From positions 121,609 to 162,479 of the forward strand of contig NZ_LMRW01000026.1 in NCBI RefSeq assembly GCF_001428255.1: a stretch of 40,871 nucleotides of DNA, read 5' to 3'. This document shows, piece after piece, positions 7,619-15,970 of the stretch; position 1 is the stretch's first letter, and each line of letters begins with the position of its first letter. Position numbers and translations under genes: made by a program. The notes under the pieces are model-generated. The model had not been told where the DNA came from. It worked only from the letters and a program-made list of their open reading frames with translations, and ran no database searches. The DNA is from Agromyces sp. Soil535 (GTDB taxonomy: Bacteria > Actinomycetota > Actinomycetes > Actinomycetales > Microbacteriaceae).

Positions 7619-7832
7619 TCTGGGATTTCGCCCTGCGTGAACACCGCGGCGCGGCGGCATCCGATCGACTTGACCCCTCGCCGACCTCGTGGAAGGGTCG
7701 AATGCTGCGCGGGATTCGCATCGGGGATTCGATTCCGCACGCCCAACGCCGGGCCGCCGATCTGCACGCACGAACGCGTCTGACCGAGGCATCCGTCGAC
7801 TCCACACCCTTCACTGCACGTCCGGAGATGAC

Positions 7833-9566
7833 ATGCTCGGAAAACTCCTCATCCGCTACCTGAGGCCGTATCGGTGGCTGCTGCTGGGGGTGCTGGTGTT
7901 CCAGCTGCTCTCGGCGCTCGCGAGCCTCTACCTGCCCCGCCTCAACGCCGACATCATCGACGACGGCGTGGCGAAGGGCGACACCGCGTTCATCTGGTCG
8001 ACGGGCATGTTCATGCTCGCGATCTCGCTCGCCCAGATCACGGCGGCCATCATCGCCACCTACTTCGCCGCGAAGGCCGCGATGAAGCTCGGCCGGGACA
8101 TCCGCAACGACGTGTACGACAAGGTCAGCGCCTTCTCCGAGCGCGAGGTGTCGCAGTTCGGCCCCGGCTCGCTCATCACCCGCAACACCAACGACGTGCA
8201 GCAGGTGCAGATGCTCGCGATGACGGGCGCCACGATGCTCGTGAGCGCGCCGCTGCTCGCGATCGGCGGCATTTATTTCGCGCTGCAGGAGGACGTCGGG
8301 CTCAGCTGGCTGATCTGGACGTCGGTGATCACCATCCTCGTGGTCGCCGGCATCGTCATCACCCGCATGGTGCCGCTGTTCCGGTCGTACCAGAAGCGAC
8401 TCGACGCCGTGAACCGCATCCTGCGCGAGCAGCTCACGGGTATCCGCGTCGTGCGGGCGTTCGTGCGCGAGCGCATCGAGGAGCAGCGGTTCCGTGGTGC
8501 GAACACCGACATCATGGACGTCGGTCGACGCGTGGGCACGCTCTTCATCACGCTGTTCCCGCTGTTCATGCTGGTGCTCAACGTCACCGTGGTCGGTGTG
8601 ATCTGGTTCGGCGCATTCGAGGTCGACGATGGCTCCGTGGAGATCGGCACCCTCTTCGCCTTCATGCAGTACGTGGGCATCATCCTCGGCGGCGTGCTCA
8701 TGGCCGCTTTCATGACGATCATGATCCCGCGCGCCGCCGTCTCGGCCGAGCGCATCGGCGAGGTGCTCGCTAGCGAGTCCACGCTCGCGCGACCCGCGAC
8801 GCCGATCGCGGAGTTCCCCGAGGTCGGAACGGTCGAGTTCGACGACGTCGCGTTCGCCTATCCCGGAGCCGAGCACCCGGTGCTCGAGGGCATCTCGTTC
8901 CGCGCCGGGCGCGGCGAGACGGTGGCCATCGTCGGTTCCACCGGGGCGGGCAAGACGACGCTCGTCTCACTCATCCCACGCCTCTTCGACGCCACAGGCG
9001 GCAGCCTGCGCGTGAACGGCGTCGACGTGAGGGAGGCCGACCTCGATCGGCTCTGGAAGACGATCGGCCTCGTGCCGCAGCGCCCGTTCCTCTTCGCCGG
9101 CACGGTGGCCTCCAACCTGCGGTTCGGTCGCGAGGAGGCCACGGACGCCGAGCTCTGGCACGCGCTCGAGGTCGCGCAGGGCCGTGACTTCGTCGCCGAC
9201 ATGGAGGGCGGGCTGAACGCCCGCATCGCGCAGGGCGGCACCAACGTGTCGGGCGGCCAGCGACAGCGACTCGCGATCGCCCGGGCGATCGTGCACCAGC
9301 CCGACATCCTCGTCTTCGACGACTCGTTCTCGGCGCTCGACCTCACGACCGATGCGCGTTTGAGACAGGCGCTCTGGCGTGAGCTGCCCGAGGTGACGAA
9401 GATCGTCGTCGCGCAGCGCGTGTCCACGATCACGGATGCCGATCGCATCATCGTGCTCGACGACGGCGGCATCGTCGGGCTCGGCACGCACGAAGAGCTG
9501 CTCGAGACATCCAGCACCTACCGCGAGATCGTCGAATCCCAGCTCGGAGTGGGGGCCCAGGCATGA
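7833..9566 (+). CDS. ABC exporter half-transporter with degenerate ATP site
   Basis: A 577-residue half-transporter: an N-terminal six-helix exporter domain (about residues 1-310) and a C-terminal ATPase. Walker A is GSTGAGKTT with Lys374, the signature is VSGGQRQR, and Walker B is ILVFDDSFSALD with Asp496-Asp497. The residue that is normally the catalytic Glu is therefore Asp, and the switch His is Gln528 (VAQRVST). Both changes are typical of the degenerate site in heterodimeric exporters of the TM287/288, LmrCD and BmrCD kind. ATG 7833 has GGAG five bases upstream. Its stop overlaps the next start (ATGA at 9563), so the two subunits are translationally coupled. The substrate is unknown; the family covers drugs, lipids and peptides. 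Confidence 0.92.
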   Translation: MLGKLLIRYLRPYRWLLLGVLVFQLLSALASLYLPRLNADIIDDGVAKGDTAFIWSTGMFMLAISLAQITAAIIATYFAAKAAMKLGRDIRNDVYDKVSAFSEREVSQFGPGSLITRNTNDVQQVQMLAMTGATMLVSAPLLAIGGIYFALQEDVGLSWLIWTSVITILVVAGIVITRMVPLFRSYQKRLDAVNRILREQLTGIRVVRAFVRERIEEQRFRGANTDIMDVGRRVGTLFITLFPLFMLVLNVTVVGVIWFGAFEVDDGSVEIGTLFAFMQYVGIILGGVLMAAFMTIMIPRAAVSAERIGEVLASESTLARPATPIAEFPEVGTVEFDDVAFAYPGAEHPVLEGISFRAGRGETVAIVGSTGAGKTTLVSLIPRLFDATGGSLRVNGVDVREADLDRLWKTIGLVPQRPFLFAGTVASNLRFGREEATDAELWHALEVAQGRDFVADMEGGLNARIAQGGTNVSGGQRQRLAIARAIVHQPDILVFDDSFSALDLTTDARLRQALWRELPEVTKIVVAQRVSTITDADRIIVLDDGGIVGLGTHEELLETSSTYREIVESQLGVGAQA

Positions 9567-11695
9567 GCAGCGACACCAAGAACCGGGATGCGGGCCGCGG
9601 TCGTGGTCGAGGCCGTGGCGCCGAGCCGAAGCCCATGACCGAGGAGGAGCTCCTCGAACTCGAGCTCGCCGAGCAGGCCCGGATCAACTCCGGCGACTGG
9701 GACAGCGTCAAGCCCGGCAAGGCGCAGGATTTCGGCGCGAGCTTCCGTCGCATGCTCGGCCTGCTCGCGCCCTGGAAGTGGTCGTTCGCGTTCGCCTCGC
9801 TCCTCGGCGCGATCGGCGTCGTGCTCACGGTGATCGCACCGAAGGTGCTCGCCGAGGCGACGAACATCATCTTCGAGGGATACATCTCGCTGCAATTGCC
9901 GGCGGGCGTGACGCAGGAGCAGGTCGTCGAGCAGCTCCGCGCCTCGGGCCAGGACGACCTCGCCAACATCATCGGCGCCGCGACGCTCACCCCAGGCGAG
10001 GGCATCGACTTCGTGCGACTCAGCCAGGTCGTGATCATCGTGCTGATGCTCTACATCGTGGCATCCGTGCTGTCATGGATTCAGGGTTACGTGATCAACG
10101 TCATCATGGTGCGCGCGATGTGGCGCCTGCGCGAGGACGTCCAGGCGAAGGTGCACCGCCTGCCGCTCAGTTACTTCGACCGGATGCAGCGCGGCGAGCT
10201 CATCTCGCGCGTGACGAACGACATCGACAACATCACCCAGACGATGCAGCAGTCGCTCTCGAGCGCGCTCACGAGCGTGCTCACGGTCGTCGGCGTGATC
10301 ATCATGATGTTCTCGATCTCGTGGCAGCTCGCGCTCGTGACGCTCGTCTCGCTCCCGCTCATGGCCGTGATCTTCGGCGTCATCGGCCCGAAGTCGCAGG
10401 CGGCGTTCGGTGTGCAGTGGAAGAAGGTCGGACGCCTCAACGCCCGCGTCGAGGAGTCGTTCTCGGGCCACGCGCTCGTCAAGGTCTTCGGTCGTGAGCA
10501 CGACGCGAGCGAGAAGTTCCGGGCCGAGAACGAGGAGCTCTACGACGCATCGTTCAAGGCGCAGTTCCTCTCGGGCATGATCATGCCCGGCATGATGTTC
10601 ATCGGGAATCTCACCTACGTCGGCATCGCCGTGCTCGGCGGCCTGATGGTCGCGAGCGGCCAGCTGCGCCTCGGTGACGTGCAGGCGTTCATCCAGTACT
10701 CGCAGCAGTTCACGCAGCCCCTCGCCCAGCTCGGCGGCATGGCCGCGGTCGTGCAGTCGGGCACCGCGTCGGCGGAACGCGTGTTCGAGCTGATCGACGC
10801 CGACGAGCAGGACCACGACCCGGCGGACGCCCCGGAGCCGGTGGACGGAGACGGCACCATCATGTTCGAGAACGTGTCGTTCGCGTACACGCCCGAGCGG
10901 CCGCTCATCCGCGACCTGTCGTTCCGGGTGGAGCCGGGCCAGACGGTCGCGATCGTCGGTCCGACGGGTGCCGGCAAGACGACGCTCGTGAACCTCATCA
11001 TGCGGTTCTACGAGCTCGACGGCGGACGCATCCTGCTGAACGGCCAGGACATCGCGGAGCTCACGCGGCACGACGTGCGGGCGCGCACCGGCATGGTGCT
11101 GCAGGACCCATGGCTGTTCGCCGGAACCATCCGCGAGAACATCCGCTACGGACGCGAGTCGGCGACCGACGAGGAGATCCTCGAGGCCGCCCGGGCGACG
11201 TACGTCGACCGGTTCGTGCACTCGCTGCCCGACGGCTACGACACGGTGCTCGACGAGGACGCGTCGAACGTGTCGGCCGGCGAGAAGCAGCTCATCACGA
11301 TCGCCCGCGCGTTCGTGGCGCAGCCGTCGGTGCTGATCCTCGACGAGGCGACGTCCTCGGTCGACACCCGCACCGAGCTGCTCCTCCAGCACGCGATGGC
11401 GGCCCTCCGCGAGGGGCGCACGTCGTTCGTGATCGCGCATCGCCTCTCCACGATCCGCGACGCCGACCTCATCCTCGTGATGGAGCACGGCGACATCGTT
11501 GAGCAGGGTTCGCACGACGAGCTCATCAAGCGGCAGGGTGCGTACTGGCGCCTCTACAACTCGCAGTTCGAGCAGGCGGCGACCGACCTCGACGCGGAGC
11601 TCACGATGGCGCACGGCGAGGTCTCCGCGCCGAACCGCCTCGAGGAGTCCATCGAGGCCAAGATCGTGGCCGAAGCGGAGACTGCCGAGCTGTAG
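9563..11695 (+). CDS. ABC exporter half-transporter with intact ATP site
   Basis: A 710-residue partner of the preceding subunit. A long cytoplasmic N-terminus (about 70 residues, with an Arg/Gly run then an acidic Glu/Leu-rich helix) precedes the six-helix exporter domain, which has an enlarged first extracellular loop (about residues 110-145). The ATPase has Walker A GPTGAGKTT (Lys472), signature VSAGEKQL, Walker B LILDEATSS with catalytic Glu595, and switch His626 in IAHRLST. The full catalytic set here beside the degenerate set in its partner supports a heterodimer with one hydrolysing site. A strong hairpin follows the stop, closing a two-gene operon. Confidence 0.92.
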   Translation: MSSDTKNRDAGRGRGRGRGAEPKPMTEEELLELELAEQARINSGDWDSVKPGKAQDFGASFRRMLGLLAPWKWSFAFASLLGAIGVVLTVIAPKVLAEATNIIFEGYISLQLPAGVTQEQVVEQLRASGQDDLANIIGAATLTPGEGIDFVRLSQVVIIVLMLYIVASVLSWIQGYVINVIMVRAMWRLREDVQAKVHRLPLSYFDRMQRGELISRVTNDIDNITQTMQQSLSSALTSVLTVVGVIIMMFSISWQLALVTLVSLPLMAVIFGVIGPKSQAAFGVQWKKVGRLNARVEESFSGHALVKVFGREHDASEKFRAENEELYDASFKAQFLSGMIMPGMMFIGNLTYVGIAVLGGLMVASGQLRLGDVQAFIQYSQQFTQPLAQLGGMAAVVQSGTASAERVFELIDADEQDHDPADAPEPVDGDGTIMFENVSFAYTPERPLIRDLSFRVEPGQTVAIVGPTGAGKTTLVNLIMRFYELDGGRILLNGQDIAELTRHDVRARTGMVLQDPWLFAGTIRENIRYGRESATDEEILEAARATYVDRFVHSLPDGYDTVLDEDASNVSAGEKQLITIARAFVAQPSVLILDEATSSVDTRTELLLQHAMAALREGRTSFVIAHRLSTIRDADLILVMEHGDIVEQGSHDELIKRQGAYWRLYNSQFEQAATDLDAELTMAHGEVSAPNRLEESIEAKIVAEAETAEL

Positions 11696-11716
11696 GGCCG
11701 GCTGCGTCGCACCGAA

Positions 11717-11748
11717 TGAGCGGATGCCCCACCGGGGGCATCCGCTCA
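11717..11748 (+). terminator. Hairpin terminator after the ABC exporter operon
   Basis: TGAGCGGATGCCCC, loop ACCG, then GGGGCATCCGCTCA: a perfect 14-bp stem 20 bases after the stop, without a U-tract. Each arm carries the heptamer GGATGCC/GGCATCC, as in the hairpin at 6118-6153. Confidence 0.85.
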
Positions 11749-11839
11749 CTCGCATCCGGGGGTCGCACGTGGGCCGGCCGACCACCTCGCCCGTGCTGCG
11801 CTGTCGCTCTCAGCACACCCCTTCACGCGACGGTTCGCG

Positions 11840-11970
11840 TGTCTCGTGGACCTCGCCCTCGCCCCGCCTGCGCCCCCGCCTGACTCTCCGACGCGCTCCC
11901 GCCCACCTTCGCCTTGCTTCCCCTCTCAAACTCGCTCTTGCCCTTGCCTTCGCCCTCGCCCTCCCCCTCG
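11840..11970. other. Pyrimidine-rich, quadruplex-prone non-coding tract
   Basis: The plus strand is strongly C/T-biased with loose CGCCCT/CTTGCC repeats. The minus strand therefore has clustered G-runs; at 11941-11967 four runs of three or more G are separated by loops of 1, 3 and 9 bases, a marginal quadruplex pattern. With the octamer array this fills most of the roughly 680-bp gap between genes at 11695 and 12381. Open frames through it are low-complexity and not convincing as proteins. Confidence 0.5.
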
Positions 11971-12059
11971 CCAGTGCTTGGCGTCCTGCAGCAGTTGCCC
12001 GCTGCAGGATCGGTTGATCCGTTTACTTCGGCGACTTGTCGACAAACCCACTCGTTGGC

Positions 12060-12187
12060 TTGTCGACAAGTCGATTTGTCGACAAGTCGATTTGTCGACA
12101 AGTCGATTTGTCGATTTGTCGATTTGTCGATTTGTCGATTTGTCGATTTGTCGATTTGTCGATTTGTCGATTTGTCGATTTGTCGAT
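12060..12187. repeat. TTGTCGAT octamer tandem array
   Basis: Sixteen gap-free 8-bp units. The first six alternate TTGTCGAC and AAGTCGAT, which makes three copies of the perfect palindrome TTGTCGACAA; the last ten are all TTGTCGAT. One further TTGTCGACAA lies outside the array at 12036-12045. The array is far more AT-rich than its surroundings. It sits 193 bp before the small gene at 12381. The unit length equals that of the unrelated CACTCCGG arrays. Confidence 0.95.
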
Positions 12188-12380
12188 CGATTCTGCGGAG
12201 AGATACTCCTCTGCCCCCACTCGAACGACGACGGCTTCGTCCGGGCATTCGCGGCGAACGCGAGGGGCGCACGAGCGTTCCGGTGCGACCAGTCCTCCAC
12301 AACGCAGGACATCGGCGCATGTCGGTCGCGGGCCTCCGTCGAGGGTCTCCTCCAGCGCACGCATCGATACCGTCGATGTC

Positions 12381-12647
12381 ATGGCAGCCAAGGCCACACG
12401 ACTGGTTCGCGTCGATATCGAGACCGATCGACTGATCGCAGATACCGCGCGCCTTCAGCAGCGGTTCAAGAAGGATGTCGTCGCATCCGCGATCGGCGCC
12501 TATGTCGAGGCCAATCGCGAGGAGCTCGACCGGGCACTTGATCGAACCCAGCACCGGATCGATTCCGCTGACGATCCATTCGTGGTGGACCCCCGCACCG
12601 GCCTCACCCGCGCTGAGCGTGAGGAACTCTTCGCCCGCATGGACTGA
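12381..12647 (+). CDS. Small hypothetical protein, possibly an antitoxin-like DNA binder
   Basis: An 88-residue charged protein starting MAAKATRLVRVDIETDRLI. A short N-terminal strand followed by helices (DTARLQQRFKKDVVASAIGAYVEANREEL) suggests a ribbon-helix-helix or VapB/ParD-like arrangement, but the match is only by shape. The C-terminal half (DDPFVVDPRTGLTRAEREELF) resembles tails of small antitoxins. No toxin gene follows, so it would be an orphan. The codons fit the genome and the ATG at 12381 is the only sensible start. I do not recognise the family with certainty. Confidence 0.55.
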   Translation: MAAKATRLVRVDIETDRLIADTARLQQRFKKDVVASAIGAYVEANREELDRALDRTQHRIDSADDPFVVDPRTGLTRAEREELFARMD

Positions 12648-12782
12648 CACCACCCGCGCCACCTGCACCGGCGCCCCGTTAGCATGGACGCAGGAATGGT
12701 TCGACCTTTCCACGACACCAGGACCGCACGAAGATCACACCAAGACCACACCACGACGACACGGAGACGACACGGAGGCGGC

Positions 12783-13490
12783 ATGGCGACGGCATCGCTC
12801 GAGACGATCGTCGGCGAGCTCCTGCGTCTCGCGACGCCCGAGCCCGGCACCACTGCGCGGCGGCTGCCACCCGAGCGCGAGCTCGGCGAGGCGCTGAAGA
12901 TGAGCCGTGGGGCGCTGCGCGAGCAGCTGTCGGTGCTCGAACTGCTCGGATTCCTGCGAAGGACCCAAGGACGCGGCACCTACATCGACACCCCGGGCGA
13001 TGACTTCGTGCGCAGTTACTTCACGATCGCCCGGCAACTCGGCTACCTGAACGACCAGCAGTTCGCCGACGCTCGCGTGCTACTCGAGGAGTCGATCGCC
13101 GAGGAGGCCGCTCGCGTCGTGACGGACGAGCAGGTCGAGGAGCTGCGCGCCGATGTCGACGAAATGATCGCGGCCACGAAAGCCGACGATCACGAGGCCG
13201 CGTTCGAGGCGGACGTGCGGTTCCATTCCCGTCTCAACGGCATCGTCGCCAACCCGATCTTCCGTCTCATGCACGAGGGATTCAGCCACGTGCTGCGGGA
13301 GACCATCCGCTATCGGCGCCTGCAGGCGGTGCGCGTCGAGCCGATCGACGAAGACGGCATGCGCCGCACCGACCGCGTGCATTACGACGTCGTGGCGGCG
13401 CTCGAGAAGCGCGATCCGGATGCCGCGCGCGCGGCCATGCGCGAGCACTTCGAGTACTGGCTGCAGCTCCGCGTCGAACCCGTGCGCTGA
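12783..13490 (+). CDS. GntR/FadR-subfamily transcriptional regulator (FCD domain)
   Basis: A 235-residue regulator with an N-terminal winged helix (RRLPPERELGEALKMSRGA, then REQLSVLELLGFLRRTQGRGTYI) and a C-terminal all-helical FCD ligand domain. FCD metal/ligand positions are suggested by DVRFHSRLNG, HVLRETIRYRR and VHYDVVAALEKRDPDAARAAMREH. FCD regulators sense small carboxylates or sugar acids. ATG 12783 has GGAGG just upstream; in-frame ATGs at 12684 and 12696 would add an AC-rich, leader-like peptide and are less likely. The two ATTGGT-N3-ACCAAT palindromes before the next gene match the TTGGT-N3-ACCAA operators of the PdhR/LldR group, so it most likely represses the tetronate operon. 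Confidence 0.9.
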   Translation: MATASLETIVGELLRLATPEPGTTARRLPPERELGEALKMSRGALREQLSVLELLGFLRRTQGRGTYIDTPGDDFVRSYFTIARQLGYLNDQQFADARVLLEESIAEEAARVVTDEQVEELRADVDEMIAATKADDHEAAFEADVRFHSRLNGIVANPIFRLMHEGFSHVLRETIRYRRLQAVRVEPIDEDGMRRTDRVHYDVVAALEKRDPDAARAAMREHFEYWLQLRVEPVR

Positions 13491-13557
13491 CTCGCACCCG
13501 ACGTGCACCACCCGTGTCCACGGGGCCTTCGGGATGCCGTTTCCAGACCCGCGGCAT

Positions 13558-13630
13558 ATTGGTTGAACCAATTCTTGACATGCGTTCGGCGGTGTGCCTA
13601 TGATCGACGCACGCGATTGGTAGAACCAAT
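13558..13630 (+). promoter_or_regulatory. Near-consensus promoter flanked by two FadR-type operators
   Basis: TTGACA (13575-13580), 18 bases, TATGAT (13599-13604): an almost ideal housekeeping promoter. Operator 1, ATTGGTTGAACCAAT (13558-13572), lies just upstream of the -35. Operator 2, ATTGGTAGAACCAAT (13616-13630), lies just after the expected transcription start. Both are perfect palindromes in their six-base arms, with centres 58 bp apart, which allows direct blocking and possibly looping. The next gene starts at 13656 with AAAGGAG at 13639-13645. Confidence 0.88.
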
Positions 13631-13655
13631 GCTGAACCAAAGGAGCTTCGACGCC

Positions 13656-14549
13656 ATGACCGATCACATCGCGACCGATCACATCGCCTTCGTCGGCATC
13701 GGAGCCATCGGCCTTCCGATGGCGGTCCGCCTGGTCGAGGCCGGCTCCGACGTCACCGGTGTCGATCCCTTCCCCGCCGCACACGAGCGAGCCGCTGCCG
13801 CCGGCATCCGCGCGGTCGCGTCGATCGCCGACGTTGCGGCCGCCGAGGTCGTCATCGTGATGGTGGCCACACCCGACCAGCTCGCCGAGCTCGTCACCAC
13901 GGCCCTCGAGCACGGTTCGGTCGCAGGGCAGACCTGGGTGATCATGAGCACCGTCGGCCCCGCCGCGGTCATCGAACACGGCGGACGGCTGCAGCAGGCG
14001 GGTGGCCGTGTCGTCGACGCCCCCGTGACCGGCGGCGTCGCCCGCGCGCGCACCGGCGAGCTCACGATCTTCCTCTCCGGCGAGGCCGCCGACAGGGCAC
14101 GCGCCGCGACGGTGCTCTCGCCGCTCGGCGCCGTCAAGGTCGTCGGCGACGCCGTCGGCGACGGCCAGGCCATCAAGGTGGTGAACCAGCACCTCTGCGC
14201 CGTGCACATCGTCGCCGCCGCCGAGGCGCTCGCCCTGGCCGAGTCGCTCGGCCTGGAGCCCGCACAGGTGCTCCCCCTCGTGGAGTCGGGCGCCGCGGCA
14301 TCCTGGATGCTCTCCGACCGCGGCCCTCGAATGCTCGGCGACACCGACGTCGAGGTCACGAGCCAGATCAACATCTTCGTCAAGGACTCCGGACTCGTCG
14401 CCGACGCCGCCCGCGACGCCGGCGCGCAGACGCCAGTGCTCGACGCCGCTCGCGCCCGCTACCTCGCCGCCGCCGACGCGGGACTCGGCACGCGAGACGA
14501 CTCCCGCGTGATCGAGACCTACACGCACGCGCCCGCGCTGACCCACTGA
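13656..14549 (+). CDS. NAD-dependent beta-hydroxyacid dehydrogenase, probably tetronate dehydrogenase (LtnD-like)
   Basis: A 297-residue enzyme of the 3-hydroxyisobutyrate/6-phosphogluconate dehydrogenase superfamily. The Rossmann motif GIGAIG covers residues 14-19, the substrate loop DAPVTGGVARARTGELTI follows mid-protein, and the catalytic Lys174 lies in GQAIKVVN with Asn177. In the known four-carbon sugar-acid pathways such a dehydrogenase (LtnD/DenD) oxidises L-threonate or D-erythronate at C2 before phosphorylation by a DUF1537 kinase, and such a kinase lies two genes downstream. The substrate is inferred from this context; tartronate semialdehyde reductase or 3-hydroxyisobutyrate dehydrogenase are alternatives. 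First gene of the operator-controlled operon. Confidence 0.8.
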   Translation: MTDHIATDHIAFVGIGAIGLPMAVRLVEAGSDVTGVDPFPAAHERAAAAGIRAVASIADVAAAEVVIVMVATPDQLAELVTTALEHGSVAGQTWVIMSTVGPAAVIEHGGRLQQAGGRVVDAPVTGGVARARTGELTIFLSGEAADRARAATVLSPLGAVKVVGDAVGDGQAIKVVNQHLCAVHIVAAAEALALAESLGLEPAQVLPLVESGAAASWMLSDRGPRMLGDTDVEVTSQINIFVKDSGLVADAARDAGAQTPVLDAARARYLAAADAGLGTRDDSRVIETYTHAPALTH

Positions 14550-14627
14550 CGCCGCAGAACCACAACCCCGCAGCACCACAACTCCGCAACACCCGACCCT
14601 GCAGCATCCGTTCAAGGAGGAACACAC

Positions 14628-15929
14628 ATGACCAGCACGGCCGAGCGCCCGACCGAGATCACGGTGAAGCGCGACAATCCGATCAAGGTCTCGATCGCAT
14701 CGATGATCGGTACTGCGGTGGAGAGCTACGACTTCTTCATCTACGGCACCGCCGCGGCAGCATATTTCGGCACCGCGTTCTTCGCCGCCGACACCGCGTT
14801 CATCGGCATCCTGGCGTCGTTCGCCACCCTCGCCATCGGCTTCCTGTTCCGACCGCTCGGCGGGTACCTCGCCGGCCACTACGGCGACCGGCTGGGCCGC
14901 AAGACCGTCCTCATCGCCGCGCTCTCGATCATGGGCGTCGCGACGTTCCTCATCGGCGTGCTCCCGACGTATGCCACGGTGGGCATCCTCGCTCCGATCC
15001 TGCTGATCGTGCTCCGCGCCGTGCAGGGCATCGGCTACGGCGCCGAATGGGGTGGCGCGGTGCTCATGGCGGTCGAGCACGCGCCCGCCGCCCGGCGCGG
15101 CTTCTTCGGCAGCATCCCGCAGGTGGGCATCCCGGCCGGGCTGCTGCTCGCCAACGGCACCTTCCTCCTCTCGGCCGCGATCTTCGAGGGCGACTGGGTC
15201 TGGCGCGTGCCGTTCCTGCTCTCCGTCGTCATGGTCGCGATCGGACTCTGGATCCGCCTCGGCATCACCGAGTCCCCCGACTTCGAGAAGATGAAGGCGG
15301 CCGGTGAGATCCGCAAGCGCCCCGCCGCAGAGGTGCTGAAGCGCGACTGGCGCTCCGTCCTGCGCATCATCGCCCTGCGCCTCGCGGAGACCGGCGGATA
15401 CTACGTCACTACGAGCTTCGTGCTCTCCTACGTCGTGCTCGCGGGCATCACCGAAACCCAGTACGTGCTGTACGGCACGATCATCGGCTCGGCGTTCGGC
15501 CTCGTGAGCCACCTGCTCTATGGCGCCCTGAGCGACCGCATCGGCCGCAAGCGCGTGTTCCTCATCGGCTCGGTGTTCACGATCCTGTTCGCCTTCCCGA
15601 TGTTCCTGCTCATCAACACGGGCGCGGTGGTCATGGTGATCGTGGCCGTGGCGATCAGCCTCCTGTTCAGCCATGACCCGATCTTCGCCGTCGAGCCGTC
15701 CTGGTTCTCCGAGCAGTTCGATCGCAACGTGCGCACATCGGGCATCTCGCTCGGCTACAACGGCGCCTCGATCGTCGCCGGTCTCCTGCCCTTCGCGGCG
15801 ACCGCGGCGTACGGATGGATCGGCTGGGTCGGCCCGGCCCTGATCCTCATGACGCTCGGCATCATCTCCACGACTGCGGCGTTCATCACCCGCGAGACCG
15901 CACCCATCAAGACGGGCCGGCTCGGCTGA
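14628..15929 (+). CDS. MHS-type major facilitator transporter
   Basis: A 433-residue, twelve-helix permease of the metabolite:proton symporter group. The N-terminus (KVSIASMIGTAVESYDFFIY) is typical of the group, and the loop 2-3 signature GHYGDRLGRKTVL and its C-terminal repeat GALSDRIGRKRVFLIG are both present, as is RAVQGIGYGAEWGGA. Relatives import dicarboxylates, shikimate or other organic acids with protons. Its place between the dehydrogenase and the kinase suggests uptake of their sugar-acid substrate. ATG 14628 has AAGGAGG upstream. Confidence 0.9.
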   Translation: MTSTAERPTEITVKRDNPIKVSIASMIGTAVESYDFFIYGTAAAAYFGTAFFAADTAFIGILASFATLAIGFLFRPLGGYLAGHYGDRLGRKTVLIAALSIMGVATFLIGVLPTYATVGILAPILLIVLRAVQGIGYGAEWGGAVLMAVEHAPAARRGFFGSIPQVGIPAGLLLANGTFLLSAAIFEGDWVWRVPFLLSVVMVAIGLWIRLGITESPDFEKMKAAGEIRKRPAAEVLKRDWRSVLRIIALRLAETGGYYVTTSFVLSYVVLAGITETQYVLYGTIIGSAFGLVSHLLYGALSDRIGRKRVFLIGSVFTILFAFPMFLLINTGAVVMVIVAVAISLLFSHDPIFAVEPSWFSEQFDRNVRTSGISLGYNGASIVAGLLPFAATAAYGWIGWVGPALILMTLGIISTTAAFITRETAPIKTGRLG

Positions 15930-15970
15930 GCCGCGGCATCCGTCACCATACAGGCGTTGGAGGAACTTCG

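Noticed and set aside
3818..7631. 15-base identical word GATCTGGGATTTCGC at 3818 and 7617
   Set aside because: Two copies of a 15-mer, one inside a gene end and one just past a stop, are not enough to call a repeat family; no dyad surrounds them.
7670..7710. MerR-type promoter suggested by TTGACCC and GGGTCGAA before the ABC exporter
   Set aside because: The dyad is imperfect, no -10 box falls at 19-20 bp, and no MerR gene is nearby.
10073..11785. 570-codon minus-strand frame opposite the second ABC subunit
   Set aside because: Shadow of a gene with complete ATPase motifs; no recognisable domain of its own.
12036..12100. ParB parS or dif-like site from the TTGTCGACAA palindromes
   Set aside because: The palindrome differs from the parS consensus (TGTTTCACGTGAAACA) and no chromosome-partition gene is near.
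12060..12187. CRISPR array
   Set aside because: Units of 8 bp are directly adjacent, with no spacers and no cas genes.
11823..12713. 296-codon minus-strand frame across the pyrimidine tract and the TTGTCGAT array
   Set aside because: Most of it is translated tandem repeat and GEGEGK-type low complexity, and it covers the better-supported small gene at 12381.
13080..15674. 864-codon minus-strand frame across the FadR, dehydrogenase and MHS genes
   Set aside because: It spans three well-supported genes and the operator region and has His/Asp/Glu-rich composition typical of shadow frames.
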